Positions 36,653 to 45,706 of a DNA stretch of 64,000 bases are shown here, piece by piece. A model generated the notes under the pieces. That model had not been told where the DNA came from. It saw only the letters and a list, made by a program, of their open reading frames with translations, and ran no database searches. The DNA lies in assembly GCF_020447105.2 (NCBI RefSeq), contig NZ_CP096184.1, forward strand, positions 930,001 through 994,000. The letters are read 5' to 3'. Position numbers and translations under genes: made by a program. This DNA is from Demequina sp. TMPB413 (GTDB lineage Bacteria; Actinomycetota; Actinomycetes; Actinomycetales; Demequinaceae). Each line of letters begins with the position of its first letter. Positions within the stretch are counted from its first letter, which is position 1.

Positions 36653-37984
36653 ATGGACCTCTTCGACGCCGCCAGGATGGACGCCACTGGCGTGCCTGCG
36701 CCAAGCGCGTCGGCGCCGCTGGCGGTGAGGATGAGGCCGCAGACGCTCGACGAGGTCGTAGGGCAGTCGCACCTGCTGCGAGACGGAGCGCCGCTGAGGC
36801 GGCTCATCGGGGACGGCACTCCCGCAACGAGCGTCATCCTGTGGGGTCCGCCTGGCACGGGCAAGACCACCCTCGCGTACCTCGTCGCAGGCAATCGCCG
36901 ATTCGTGGAGCTCAGCGCGGTCACCGCAGGGGTCAAGGATGTCCGCGCCGTCATTGAGGACAGCAAGCGCAGGCTCGCCACTGGCGAGCGGGAGACCGTC
37001 GTCTTCATTGACGAGATCCACCGCTTCACTCGCAGCCAGCAGGACGTGTTGCTTCCCGCCGTGGAGAACCGCTGGGTCACGCTCATCGGCGCGACCACCG
37101 AGAACCCCTCTTTCTCCGTCGTCGGGCCGCTATTGTCCCGCTCGTTGCTCCTGACGCTCAAGCCGTTGACAGGACAGGACATCGGCGCGCTGCTCGACAG
37201 GGCCGTGGCCGATCCTCGCGGCTTAGGCGGCAACGTCTCCCTCGACGACGATGCCAGGGCGCACATGGTGAGGGTCGCTGGCGCCGACGCCCGCAAGGCG
37301 CTCACCTTGCTCGAGTCAGTAGCCGACGCCGCTGCTGACAACGACGGCGTCATCACGGCGGCCGTCACGGAGGCGGCCATGGATGCCGCGCTCGTCGCCT
37401 ATGACAAGTCTGGCGACCAGCACTATGACGTGATCAGCGCCTTCATCAAGTCGGTGAGGGGCTCTGATGTTGATGCGGCGCTTCACTACTTGGCGCGCAT
37501 GGTCGTGGCGGGGGAGGATCCCCGCTTCATCGCGCGCAGGCTCGTCATCCTCGCGTCAGAGGATGTTGGCCTGGCTGATCCCCAAGCCCTTCTGATCGCC
37601 CAAGCCGCGGCCGACGCTGTGAGCTTCATCGGCATGCCGGAGGGGCGCATCCCTTTGGGCGAGGCCACCGCCTACCTGGCGATGGCGCCCAAGTCGAACC
37701 GTTCCTATATGGCGATCGATGCGGCTATTGCCGACGTCAGGGCAGGCAAGGCCGGCGTCGTTCCCTCGCACTTGAGAGACGCCCACTACGCGGGCGCAGA
37801 AAGCCTCGGCCACGGCAAGGGGTACCAGTACTCTCACGACGCCGCACACGGGGTCGCCGCGCAGCTCTACCTCCCTGAGTCGCTGGCTGGCGCGCGGTAC
37901 TACCGACCAACGGAACACGGCAACGAGCGTGCGCTGACCGAACGACTCAACACGCTGCGCCGACTCTTAGGGCGGGAGAACTGA
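36653..37984 (+). CDS. rarA: Replication-associated recombination protein A (MgsA/RarA AAA+ ATPase)
   Basis: 443 residues. It begins [20 protein letters not shown], with Walker [14 protein letters not shown] at about residue 65, Walker [11 protein letters not shown], sensor segment [12 protein letters not shown] and a C-terminal clamp-loader-like tetramerisation domain ([39 protein letters not shown]). It acts at stalled replication forks. ATG 36653 fits the family N-terminus; the upstream start at 36599 is not needed. Confidence 0.95.
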   Translation: MDLFDAARMDATGVPAPSASAPLAVRMRPQTLDEVVGQSHLLRDGAPLRRLIGDGTPATSVILWGPPGTGKTTLAYLVAGNRRFVELSAVTAGVKDVRAVIEDSKRRLATGERETVVFIDEIHRFTRSQQDVLLPAVENRWVTLIGATTENPSFSVVGPLLSRSLLLTLKPLTGQDIGALLDRAVADPRGLGGNVSLDDDARAHMVRVAGADARKALTLLESVADAAADNDGVITAAVTEAAMDAALVAYDKSGDQHYDVISAFIKSVRGSDVDAALHYLARMVVAGEDPRFIARRLVILASEDVGLADPQALLIAQAAADAVSFIGMPEGRIPLGEATAYLAMAPKSNRSYMAIDAAIADVRAGKAGVVPSHLRDAHYAGAESLGHGKGYQYSHDAAHGVAAQLYLPESLAGARYYRPTEHGNERALTERLNTLRRLLGREN

Positions 37985-38090
37985 CTTTCCGGCGTTTCTT
38001 GCTATGATCGTCGTCTGCCCTCGCGGACGGTTGGCTGCTGTCGCCGCGACACCACAAATAGTGAACGGCTTTGGCGTGTCTCCACACGCC
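37981..38090 (+). promoter_or_regulatory. Promoter and structured leader of rpsD
   Basis: CTGACT (37981-37986), a 16-bp spacer and TATGAT (38003-38008), the strongest -10 in the window, overlap the rarA stop. The leader of about 95 nt contains the hairpin GGCGTGT-CTCC-ACACGCC (38073-38090) just before the ribosome binding site AAGGAAAG, a possible site of S4 autoregulation. Confidence 0.55.
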
Positions 38091-38107
38091 CACACTTAAG
38101 GAAAGTA

Positions 38108-38734
38108 ATGACTCAGGTTCAACGCGCGCGCCGCCAGGTGCGCTTGTCCCGCGCTCTCGGCATTGCGCTCACCCCCAAGGCAGTCAAGCACTTTGAGAAG
38201 CGTCCCTACCCGCCAGGCGAGCACGGCCGCACCGCGCGCCGTAAGGAAAGCGACTACGCCGTCCGTCTGCGCGAGAAGCAGCGTCTGCGCGCCCAGTACG
38301 GACTTCGCGAGAAGCAGATGGCTCGCACGTTCGAAGAGGCCCGCAAAGAGACAGGTCTGACCGGTGAGGCCTTCGTCGAGCTGCTCGAGATGCGCCTCGA
38401 CGCCCTCGTGTTGCGTGCAGGCTTTGCCCGCACCATCCTGCAGGCACGCCAGACGGTGCTTCACCGCCACATCCTCGTCGACGGCAAGATCGTGGACCGC
38501 CCGTCGTTCCGTGTGAGCCCCGGCCAGACCATCCAGATCAAGCCCAAGGCCACCACCATGGAGCCTTACATGGCCGCCGCCGCTGGTGCTCACCGCGATG
38601 TGCTGCCAGAGGTGCCCGACTACCTGGACGTTCAGCTCGAGAAGCTGACCGCTCAGCTGGTGCGTCGCCCCAAGCGCGCCGAAGTTCCGATCATCTGCGA
38701 AGTGCAGTTGGTCGTTGAGTACTACGCGCGTTAA
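38108..38734 (+). CDS. rpsD: 30S ribosomal protein S4, zinc-free form
   Basis: 208 residues, primary 16S rRNA binder of the small subunit. The S4 RNA-binding fold is clear (EMRLDALVLRAGFARTILQARQTVLHRHILVDG). The N-terminus lacks the paired CxxC cysteines of the zinc-binding form and reads VRLSRALGIALTPKAVKHFEKRPYPPGEHG. Placement between rarA and alaS, away from the alpha-operon, is the usual location in many Actinobacteria. Confidence 0.96.
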   Translation: MTQVQRARRQVRLSRALGIALTPKAVKHFEKRPYPPGEHGRTARRKESDYAVRLREKQRLRAQYGLREKQMARTFEEARKETGLTGEAFVELLEMRLDALVLRAGFARTILQARQTVLHRHILVDGKIVDRPSFRVSPGQTIQIKPKATTMEPYMAAAAGAHRDVLPEVPDYLDVQLEKLTAQLVRRPKRAEVPIICEVQLVVEYYAR

Positions 38735-38770
38735 GACGCACTAGTCTCTTTGCAGACCTGAACCAACGTC

Positions 38771-38803
38771 CGCCGGGCCCATGGCACAAGTCAGGGCCCG
38801 GCG
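38771..38803 (+). terminator. Perfect 10-bp hairpin between rpsD and alaS
   Basis: CGCCGGGCCC (38771-38780) and GGGCCCGGCG (38794-38803) with a 13-nt loop, followed by TCGTTGTCT. It may terminate rpsD or sit in the alaS leader, since a -10-like TAGTCT lies upstream near 38745. Confidence 0.55.
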
Positions 38804-38827
38804 TCGTTGTCTCGTGTGGAGGTAGTG

Positions 38828-41497
38828 ATGCGTACCGCGGAAATCAGCAAGCGCTGGCTTGAGTACTTCGAGTCGAAGGGCCACGCCGTGGTGCCCTCGG
38901 CATCGTTGGTGTCTCCCGACCCGTCGCTGCTGTTCACCGTCGCAGGCATGGTGCCGTTCATTCCCTACATCATCGGCGCCGAGACCTCGCCGGACCCGCG
39001 CATCGCGACGGTGCAGAAGTGCATTCGCACCAAGGACATCGAAGAGGTGGGTAAGACCACCCGCCACGGCTCGTTCTTCCAGATGCTGGGCAACTTCTCC
39101 TTTGGCGACTACTTCAAAGAAGGCGCGATCGAACTCGCGTGGGACTTCTTGACGGGTCCAGAGTCGGAAGGCAAGCTCGGCCTTGAGCCTGAGCGTTTCT
39201 GGGTCACGATCTGGGAGAAGGACGACGACTCTTTCACGTACCTCACGAATGTGGGCGTGAACCCCGAACACATCGTGCGCCTCACGCGCGAAGAGATCTT
39301 CTGGGATACGGGACAGCCTGGTCCAGCAGGCCCGTGCGCCGAGTGGCACTACGATCGCGGGCCAGAGTATGGGCCGGAAGCCGTCGGCGGAACCGTTGAC
39401 CCGGGAGGCGATCGCTACCTGGAGATCTGGAACCTGGTGTTCGACCAGTTCCTGCGCGGCCCTGGGTCCGGCAAGGACTACCCGCTCATCCGCGAGCTCG
39501 ACCAGAAGGCCATCGACACCGGTGCTGGTCTCGAGAGGATCGCGTTCCTCAAGCAAGGCGTCGCGAACTTCTACGAGATCGACGAGGTCTACCCCGTCAT
39601 CGCCAAGGCCGAGGAGCTTTCCGGCCGTTCCTACGGCACTGACGCCCAAGACGACGTCAGGTTCCGGGTGATCGCCGACCACGTCAGGTCTTCGCTCATG
39701 CTGATCGGCGACGGCGTCACGCCGGGCAACGAGGGTCGCGGCTACGTGCTGCGTCGCTTGATGCGACGCTCTGTGCGTTCCATGCGCCTGTTGGGCGTCA
39801 CCGACCCCTCGCTCGTGACCCTGATCGAGACCAGTTACGAGGCGATGCGGGAGTCGTACCCAGAACTCGACGAGTCGATTGATCACATCAAGGCCGTCGC
39901 GGGAGCAGAAGAGGAAGCGTTCGGGCGCACCCTCACGCAAGGCACGTCGCTGTTTGACACGGCTGCGTCTGCGGCGAAGTCAGCTGGTGGCCGAGTGCTC
40001 GGCGGCAAGGAGGCCTTCACGCTTCATGACACGTACGGCTTTCCGATTGACCTCACGCTCGAGATGGCCGCTGAGCAGGGCCTCACAGTAGACGAGACGG
40101 CTTTCCGGTCGCTCATGCAGGAGCAGCGTGATCGTGCCCGCGCCGACGCCAAGGCCAAGAAGGGCGCACACGGAGACTTTGGCGCTTACCAGGAGATCGC
40201 CGCCAAGACGCCCTCGGTGTTCAGGGGTTACGACGAGCTGGCGCTGCAATCGAAGGTGGTGGCCATCGTCAAGGACGGCGTCGGAGTTCCTGCTGCCACT
40301 GCGGGGGAGTCCGTCGAGGTCATCCTTGCGGAGACACCGTTCTACCCTGAGTCGGGCGGCCAGGACGCTGATACCGGTGCGATTCGTGCCGCCAATGCCA
40401 CCCTCGATGTGATGGACGTGCAACGTCCCGTCAAGGACGTGATCGTGCACTCTGTGCAGGTCGCGGAAGGCACCATCGCCGTTGGCGACGTGGTCTCGGC
40501 TGAGGTGGACGGGCCTAATCGTCGGCTTGCCTCCAAGGCTCACTCGGCGACCCACCTGATCCACTCCGCGCTTCACGAGGTGCTTGGCAAGCAGGCGAAT
40601 CAAGCAGGCTCTTACAACAAGCCCGGCTATATGCGCCTCGACTTCGCGTGGACGCAAGGCGTCTCCGCTGCCGCCAGGAGCGAGATCGAAGACATCGCCA
40701 ACCGCGCGATCCGCGAAGAGCTCCCCGTCGACACGAACGTCATGTCGCTCGATGAGGCGAAGTCGCTCGGGGCGATGGCGCTGTTCGGAGAGAAGTACGG
40801 CGACCGGGTACGCGTGGTGGAGATTGGCGGACCGTTCTCTCGCGAGCTGTGTGCCGGCACTCACGTCGACAACTCAGCCCAGATCGGGCTCCTCACGGTC
40901 ACCGGCGAAGGATCGGTCGGGTCTGGGGCCCGTCGCATCGAGGCGCTCGTTGGCGCGGATGCCTTCAGCCACCTCGCTGCCGAGCGCTCGATCGTAAGCG
41001 AACTGACGACGTCCCTCAAGACGCAGCCACATGAGCTCACCGGCAGGGTGCACTCGCTCGTGGAACGGCTCGCCCACGTGGAGAAGGAGTTGGCTGGCAT
41101 GCGCCAGCAGGCCCTCCTCGCGGCCGCTGCGGGCATCGCAAACGACGCCGTCGACGTGGCAGGGGTCCGGCTGGCAAGCCTTGCGGTGGCCGACGCCGGT
41201 AGCGCCGACGATCTACGCGCCCTGGCGCTCGACGTGCGTTCGCGGCTCGGCGAGAGCCAAGCGACCGTCGTCGCCCTTGCAGCGGACCTCGGAGGTAAGC
41301 CCGCCGTCGTCGTCGCGACCAATGCCGCCGCGAGGGAGGCGGGCTTGCGCGCTGGCGACCTCGTGAAGCTTGCTTCCCAGGCTCTGGGCGGAGGAGGCGG
41401 CGGCAAGCCGGATCTCGCTCAAGGTGGCGGGCAAGACTCGACCGCTATCCCTGCCGCCCTCGACGCGATCGCTGCGTCCGTGGGGGAGCGTGGCTAG
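38828..41497 (+). CDS. alaS: Alanine--tRNA ligase
   Basis: 889 residues, normal length. Class II catalytic domain (SKGHAVVPSASLVSPDPSLLFTVAGMVPFIPYIIG; QKCIRTKDIEEVGKTTRHGSFFQMLGNFSFGDYFK), editing domain with HSATHLIHSAL and the matching CAGTHVDN, and the C-terminal Ala/Gly-rich C-Ala domain. ATG 38828 has GGAGGT upstream. Its stop is overlapped by ruvX by 8 nt, starting the coupled series alaS-ruvX-mltG-aroE. Confidence 0.97.
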   Translation: MRTAEISKRWLEYFESKGHAVVPSASLVSPDPSLLFTVAGMVPFIPYIIGAETSPDPRIATVQKCIRTKDIEEVGKTTRHGSFFQMLGNFSFGDYFKEGAIELAWDFLTGPESEGKLGLEPERFWVTIWEKDDDSFTYLTNVGVNPEHIVRLTREEIFWDTGQPGPAGPCAEWHYDRGPEYGPEAVGGTVDPGGDRYLEIWNLVFDQFLRGPGSGKDYPLIRELDQKAIDTGAGLERIAFLKQGVANFYEIDEVYPVIAKAEELSGRSYGTDAQDDVRFRVIADHVRSSLMLIGDGVTPGNEGRGYVLRRLMRRSVRSMRLLGVTDPSLVTLIETSYEAMRESYPELDESIDHIKAVAGAEEEAFGRTLTQGTSLFDTAASAAKSAGGRVLGGKEAFTLHDTYGFPIDLTLEMAAEQGLTVDETAFRSLMQEQRDRARADAKAKKGAHGDFGAYQEIAAKTPSVFRGYDELALQSKVVAIVKDGVGVPAATAGESVEVILAETPFYPESGGQDADTGAIRAANATLDVMDVQRPVKDVIVHSVQVAEGTIAVGDVVSAEVDGPNRRLASKAHSATHLIHSALHEVLGKQANQAGSYNKPGYMRLDFAWTQGVSAAARSEIEDIANRAIREELPVDTNVMSLDEAKSLGAMALFGEKYGDRVRVVEIGGPFSRELCAGTHVDNSAQIGLLTVTGEGSVGSGARRIEALVGADAFSHLAAERSIVSELTTSLKTQPHELTGRVHSLVERLAHVEKELAGMRQQALLAAAAGIANDAVDVAGVRLASLAVADAGSADDLRALALDVRSRLGESQATVVALAADLGGKPAVVVATNAAAREAGLRAGDLVKLASQALGGGGGGKPDLAQGGGQDSTAIPAALDAIAASVGERG

Positions 41498-41957
41498 GGG
41501 AGTGCGCATCGGCGTTGACGTGGGAACAGTACGCGTTGGCGTTGCGGCGAGCGATCCAGACGGCATCATGGCGTTCCCTGTCGAGACGGTGCCGCGCGCG
41601 GCAGACGCCGCGGCGCGGGTGGCTGCTATTGCCATTGAACGCGAAGCCATCGAGGTATACGTGGGATTGCCACGCCACCTGTCGGGGGCGGAAGGAACGT
41701 CGGCCGCCGATGCACGAGCGTTCGCAGAACAACTCGCGGAACGCCTCGAAGCCCCCGTGCGTTTGGTGGACGAAAGGCTGTCGACGACGTCGGCGTCGCG
41801 CGCTATGCGTGAGGCAGGCGTGAACGCGAAGAGCCAACGATCGACTATTGACCAGGCCGCCGCAGTCGTTATCCTCGATACAGTTTTGGATGCTGCCAAG
41901 CGGGGGAATCTGGGTACAGTGGCCACAACGGTGGCCCGCGAGGAGAACCATGACTGA
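41490..41957 (+). CDS. ruvX: RuvX/YqgF-family pre-16S rRNA nuclease
   Basis: 155-residue RNase H-fold protein: GVRIGVDVGTVRVGVAASDPDG at the N-terminus, VYVGLPRHLSGAEGTSA, and RLVDERLSTTSASRAM with the conserved acidic residue. It acts in 16S rRNA 5' end maturation in other bacteria. GTG 41490, inside the end of alaS, has GGGGGAG upstream; GTG 41502 would give a protein 4 residues shorter. It overlaps mltG by 8 nt. Confidence 0.92.
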   Translation: MARGVRIGVDVGTVRVGVAASDPDGIMAFPVETVPRAADAAARVAAIAIEREAIEVYVGLPRHLSGAEGTSAADARAFAEQLAERLEAPVRLVDERLSTTSASRAMREAGVNAKSQRSTIDQAAAVVILDTVLDAAKRGNLGTVATTVAREENHD

Positions 41958-43068
41958 CCTGTTCGAAGCCGAGGCAACAACGACGACGTCGTTGGACTTG
42001 CGTCGGGTGCAGCGACTCCAGCGCCGTGCGCGGCGCCGCAAGTGGACGCTCGTGCTCGTGGCGATTGCACTGGTCGTCTTTGCGATCGGCGGCTCCTACG
42101 CCTACAACTTTGTGACCACCACCTTTGAGCGCGATACGAACGAGATTGCCGACTACGAGGGTGTTGGCCAGGGTGTGATCCAGGTCGTGATCGAACCTGG
42201 TGATACCGGAACGGACATCGCCGCGACGCTGTACGAGGCAGGCGTGATTGCCTCGGAGCAGGCGTACATCAACGCCTCGAACGCGAACCCCGATTCATCG
42301 GGAATCAAGCCAGGCTTCTACTTCATGGCACGCGAGATGAAGGCCGAGTACGCGCTGCTCGCATTGCTCGACCCCAACAACCGTGACTTGCGAAAGATCA
42401 CGATCCCAGAGGGCAAGCAACTCAGCTTCTACTACGACAAGATCGCATCCCTCACCGGTTACTCGGTTGACGAAGTGAAGGCCGCCGCAGAAGACACCGC
42501 AGCGATCGGCCTGCCGGCCGAGGCAAACGGCAACCTCGAGGGCTGGCTGTTCCCCTCGACCTACAACTTCAATCCCGGTGTCACGCCCTCCGACGTGCTG
42601 CGCGAGATGATAGCCACGACCGTCCAGAAGCTGGATGCCAAGGGCGTGGCGCCTGCCGACCGCCTCAAGATCCTCACGATCGCCTCGTTGATCGAGATGG
42701 AGGCGGGCTTGGACGTCGACCGTCCACTCATCTCCGGAGTGATCTACAACCGTCTCAACCGCGACATGAAGCTCGAGCTGGACGCGACGGTGAAGTACAT
42801 CGCTCCTTCGGAGGGCGCGTTTGTGAGCGCCGACGACAAGCAGGTTGACTCGCCGTACAACACGTACATGTACACGGGATTGCCGCCAGGCCCCATCTCC
42901 GGTTCCGGTGAGGCATCCATCGATGCGGCGATTGCACCCGCGAGCCACAACTACGTGTTCTACGTCACGGTCAACCTCGACTCCAGGGAGACGCTGTACG
43001 CGGAAACGTACGACCAGCACCTGAAGAATACCCAGTTGCTCCGTCAGTGGATCGAAGAGAACCAGTAG
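41950..43068 (+). CDS. mltG: Endolytic peptidoglycan transglycosylase MltG
   Basis: 372 residues. An N-terminal cytoplasmic stretch is followed by one membrane helix (about 32-52, WTLVLVAIALVVFAIGG) and an extracellular YceG/MltG domain: GDTGTDIAATLYEAGVI (LysM-like part), LEGWLFPSTYNF, ASLIEMEAG carrying the catalytic Glu, and YNTYMYTGLPPGPIS near the end. It cuts nascent glycan strands at the membrane. ATG 41950 follows GAGGAGA. Confidence 0.95.
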   Translation: MTDLFEAEATTTTSLDLRRVQRLQRRARRRKWTLVLVAIALVVFAIGGSYAYNFVTTTFERDTNEIADYEGVGQGVIQVVIEPGDTGTDIAATLYEAGVIASEQAYINASNANPDSSGIKPGFYFMAREMKAEYALLALLDPNNRDLRKITIPEGKQLSFYYDKIASLTGYSVDEVKAAAEDTAAIGLPAEANGNLEGWLFPSTYNFNPGVTPSDVLREMIATTVQKLDAKGVAPADRLKILTIASLIEMEAGLDVDRPLISGVIYNRLNRDMKLELDATVKYIAPSEGAFVSADDKQVDSPYNTYMYTGLPPGPISGSGEASIDAAIAPASHNYVFYVTVNLDSRETLYAETYDQHLKNTQLLRQWIEENQ

Positions 43069-43922
43069 TCGGCCAGTTGCGACGCCGGGCGGCTGTTCTC
43101 GGTCACCCGGTGTCGCACTCGCTGTCGCCTGTATTGCACGCCGCCGCCTATGAGGCGCTGGGACTTGACTGGACCTACGAGGCTGTCGATGTGGTCGAGA
43201 CGGGCCTTACGGACTTTCTGGCCGGACTCGACGACGCATGGGTTGGCTTGTCGCTCACGATGCCGCTCAAGATCGAAGCCGCACGGATCGCCGACTTCGT
43301 TGAACCCCAGGCCAAGCTGGTGGGAACCGTGAACACCCTCGTGGCTTCGGGCCTGGGGGAGTACAGGCAGTGGGTGGGCGCCAATACCGACATTCATGGC
43401 GTGACGGCGGCCCTTCGCGAGGCTGGCGTCTCGTCTTGCGCCCAACCCGTGGTCATCGGGGCTGGAGCAACCGGTACGTCGGCACTGGCCGCGCTTGGCG
43501 CGCTGGGCGGCACCCATCCGCGCGTTGTGGTGCGCAACAGGGCCCGTGCGGGCGGCCTGATGCGGGCGGCGACCAAGATGGGCCTGCAACCGCGCTTTCT
43601 GGATCTCGACTCGGATGCGGCGCTTGATGCCCTTGCTCAGGCCGACGTGGTGGTCTCGACGGTCCCTGCGGAGGCCGGCGTCCTCCTGGGCGAACGTCTC
43701 CGCGCAGCCGGCCTGACGACGCCTGGCCACCTTCTTGATGTGGTCTACTCGCCGCTCGTCACGCCTCTCGCGCTCGCGTGGGCCGATGCCAGCGGCTCCA
43801 CCATCTCTGGCACCCGCATGCTTCTGCATCAAGCGGGCGAGCAGGTTCGCCTGATGACCGGCCAGCCAGCGCCGCTGGAGGCCATGGAAACCGCCTTGAA
43901 CCGGGTGTTGACTACGTCATAA
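43047..43922 (+). CDS. aroE: Shikimate dehydrogenase
   Basis: 291 residues. It reduces 3-dehydroshikimate with NADPH. Substrate-site residues are visible in AAVLGHPVSHSLSPVLHAAAY, LTMPLK (catalytic Lys) and GANTDIHG; the nucleotide loop reads VIGAGATGTSA. The GTG start at 43047 overlaps mltG by 22 nt and has no clear ribosome binding site, so the exact start is uncertain. It is separated from aroC-aroK-aroB-aroQ by the pilus genes. Confidence 0.93.
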   Translation: MDRREPVVGQLRRRAAVLGHPVSHSLSPVLHAAAYEALGLDWTYEAVDVVETGLTDFLAGLDDAWVGLSLTMPLKIEAARIADFVEPQAKLVGTVNTLVASGLGEYRQWVGANTDIHGVTAALREAGVSSCAQPVVIGAGATGTSALAALGALGGTHPRVVVRNRARAGGLMRAATKMGLQPRFLDLDSDAALDALAQADVVVSTVPAEAGVLLGERLRAAGLTTPGHLLDVVYSPLVTPLALAWADASGSTISGTRMLLHQAGEQVRLMTGQPAPLEAMETALNRVLTTS

Positions 43923-44001
43923 CCGCCTTCACCTAAGGTCCCTGCCGATGTTATGTTCGGCTCCTGAGTTACGGGGGCGTCATCTTGGTTCAGGAGGCCG
44001 A

Positions 44002-45669
44002 GTGCAACAGCTGGGCGAGATTCTGATCGCTGAGGGTGTTCTCACCGAGCATCAGTTGATGGATGCCATCGACGAACAGCGCAGTAGGGGTCAGACGTTG
44101 GGTCGTACCCTCGTGGAGCGAGGGATGATTTCCGAGGCTCAACTGGTGCGCGCGTTGGCTCAGCAAGTCGGCATGGAGTTCGTTGACCTCACCAGCTACG
44201 CGGTGGACCAGTCGGCCGTTGCGATGGTTCCGGCGGTACTGTGCCGTCGCCACAACGCGCTACCGGTCGCACGCGACGGAGACCTGCTCAAAGTGGCGAT
44301 GGCGAACCCGAGCAACGTGGTTGCGATCGACGACTTCGGTTCCGCGTCGCGTATGCAAGTCGTGCCCGTCATCGCCACGCACGACGACGTTGCCGCCGCG
44401 ATTGATCGGTACTGCCGCGCTGACTCTGAACTGGATGAGCTTCAGGATGAACTCGGCGACGTAGGCGACCTTGCGAGCGACCTTGGTGGACTCTCGAGTT
44501 CCGTAGAAGACAACGCGCCCATCGTGCGGTTCGTGAATCTGCTCATTACTCAAGCGATTCTTGACCGTGCCTCAGATATCCACGTCGAGCCAGGCGAGAA
44601 GGACCTCGCCATCCGCTACCGGATCGACGGCGTTCTTCACGAGATGCAGCGCGCGCCTAAAGCGTCGGCAGCAGGCGTCGTGTCTCGCCTGAAGATCATG
44701 AGCGACATCGACATCGCGGAACGTCGAAAGCCTCAAGATGGACGGCTCTCCGTGAACCACCAGGGCCGCAAGATCGACCTTCGCGTGGCGACGCTTCCCA
44801 CAGTGTGGGGCGAGAAGGTCGTCATGCGTATTCTCGACAACACGACGGCGGCGCTCGATCTTGAAGACTTGGGCCTGAGCGACTCGAACTCGCTGCGCTA
44901 TCGACAGTCGTTCACGAAGCCCTACGGCATGATCCTGGTCACGGGGCCTACTGGCTCTGGAAAGTCGACCACGCTGTACGCGACGCTCAACCAGATCGCG
45001 CGTCCCGAGATCAATGTGATCACCGTCGAGGATCCGGTGGAGTACCGCATTCCTGGAATCAACCAGGTGCAGGTGAACCCCAAGGCCGGTCTGACCTTCG
45101 CGGCAGCGCTGCGATCGATTCTGCGTGGCGACCCCGACGTGGTGCTCGTGGGAGAGATCCGTGACAAGGAGACCGCACAAATCGCGATCGAGGCCGCATT
45201 GACCGGTCACCTCGTCCTGTCGACGCTTCACACGAATGACGCCCCCTCGGCCGTGACGCGTCTCATCGAAATGGACGTGGAGCCCTTCCTTGTGGGCTCC
45301 GCCGTCGATTGCGTTGTCGCGCAGCGCCTGGCCCGCCGGCTCTGCAACAGTTGTCAGGTTGACCAACAGTTCCCCACAAGTCAGTTGCCCGACAAGATTC
45401 GGCCGTACGTCGACGGCGTGGAGACGACTCTTTCCGTTCCTGTAGGGTGCTCGCACTGTTCGCAAACCGGATATCGTGGGCGTCTCGCGCTTCACGAGAT
45501 CATGGTGATGGACGAGGACTTGGAGCGCCTCGCGGTCGCACGGTCGTCGTCGGCTGAGATCGGGCGCGTCGCGGTGACCAATGGCATGGAGACGCTCCTG
45601 ATGGATGGCTGGGCAAAGGTGCAAGCGGGGCTCACGTCCCTCGAGGAATTGCTGAGGGTTGCGAAGTGA
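44002..45669 (+). CDS. pilB: Type IV pilus extension ATPase
   Basis: 555 residues. The N-terminal MshEN/GspE_N domain (about 1-150, LGEILIAEGVLTEHQLMDAI) is followed by the GspE/PilB ATPase: IVRFVNLLITQAILDRASDIHVEP, Walker A VTGPTGSGKSTT at about 313-322, the Asp box ITVEDPVEY, Walker B ILRGDPDVVLVGEIRD and the His box STLHTNDAPSAVTRL. A zinc site is formed by CNSC near 448 and CSHC near 483. GTG 44002 has AGGAGG upstream. First gene of the pilus locus; a -10-like TATGTT lies about 50 nt upstream. Confidence 0.95.
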   Translation: MQQLGEILIAEGVLTEHQLMDAIDEQRSRGQTLGRTLVERGMISEAQLVRALAQQVGMEFVDLTSYAVDQSAVAMVPAVLCRRHNALPVARDGDLLKVAMANPSNVVAIDDFGSASRMQVVPVIATHDDVAAAIDRYCRADSELDELQDELGDVGDLASDLGGLSSSVEDNAPIVRFVNLLITQAILDRASDIHVEPGEKDLAIRYRIDGVLHEMQRAPKASAAGVVSRLKIMSDIDIAERRKPQDGRLSVNHQGRKIDLRVATLPTVWGEKVVMRILDNTTAALDLEDLGLSDSNSLRYRQSFTKPYGMILVTGPTGSGKSTTLYATLNQIARPEINVITVEDPVEYRIPGINQVQVNPKAGLTFAAALRSILRGDPDVVLVGEIRDKETAQIAIEAALTGHLVLSTLHTNDAPSAVTRLIEMDVEPFLVGSAVDCVVAQRLARRLCNSCQVDQQFPTSQLPDKIRPYVDGVETTLSVPVGCSHCSQTGYRGRLALHEIMVMDEDLERLAVARSSSAEIGRVAVTNGMETLLMDGWAKVQAGLTSLEELLRVAK

Positions 45670-45706
45670 CGCGTACTCTCGCGAAGGAGCCAGGAGGCGA
45701 AGACCG

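Noticed and set aside
38735..38827. T-box or other riboswitch before alaS
   Set aside because: The gap of 93 nt holds only one simple hairpin and no T-box consensus; the same is true before thrS, hisS and aspS.
38741..39940. 399-residue minus-strand open frame over alaS
   Set aside because: Antisense to the alanyl-tRNA synthetase catalytic domain.
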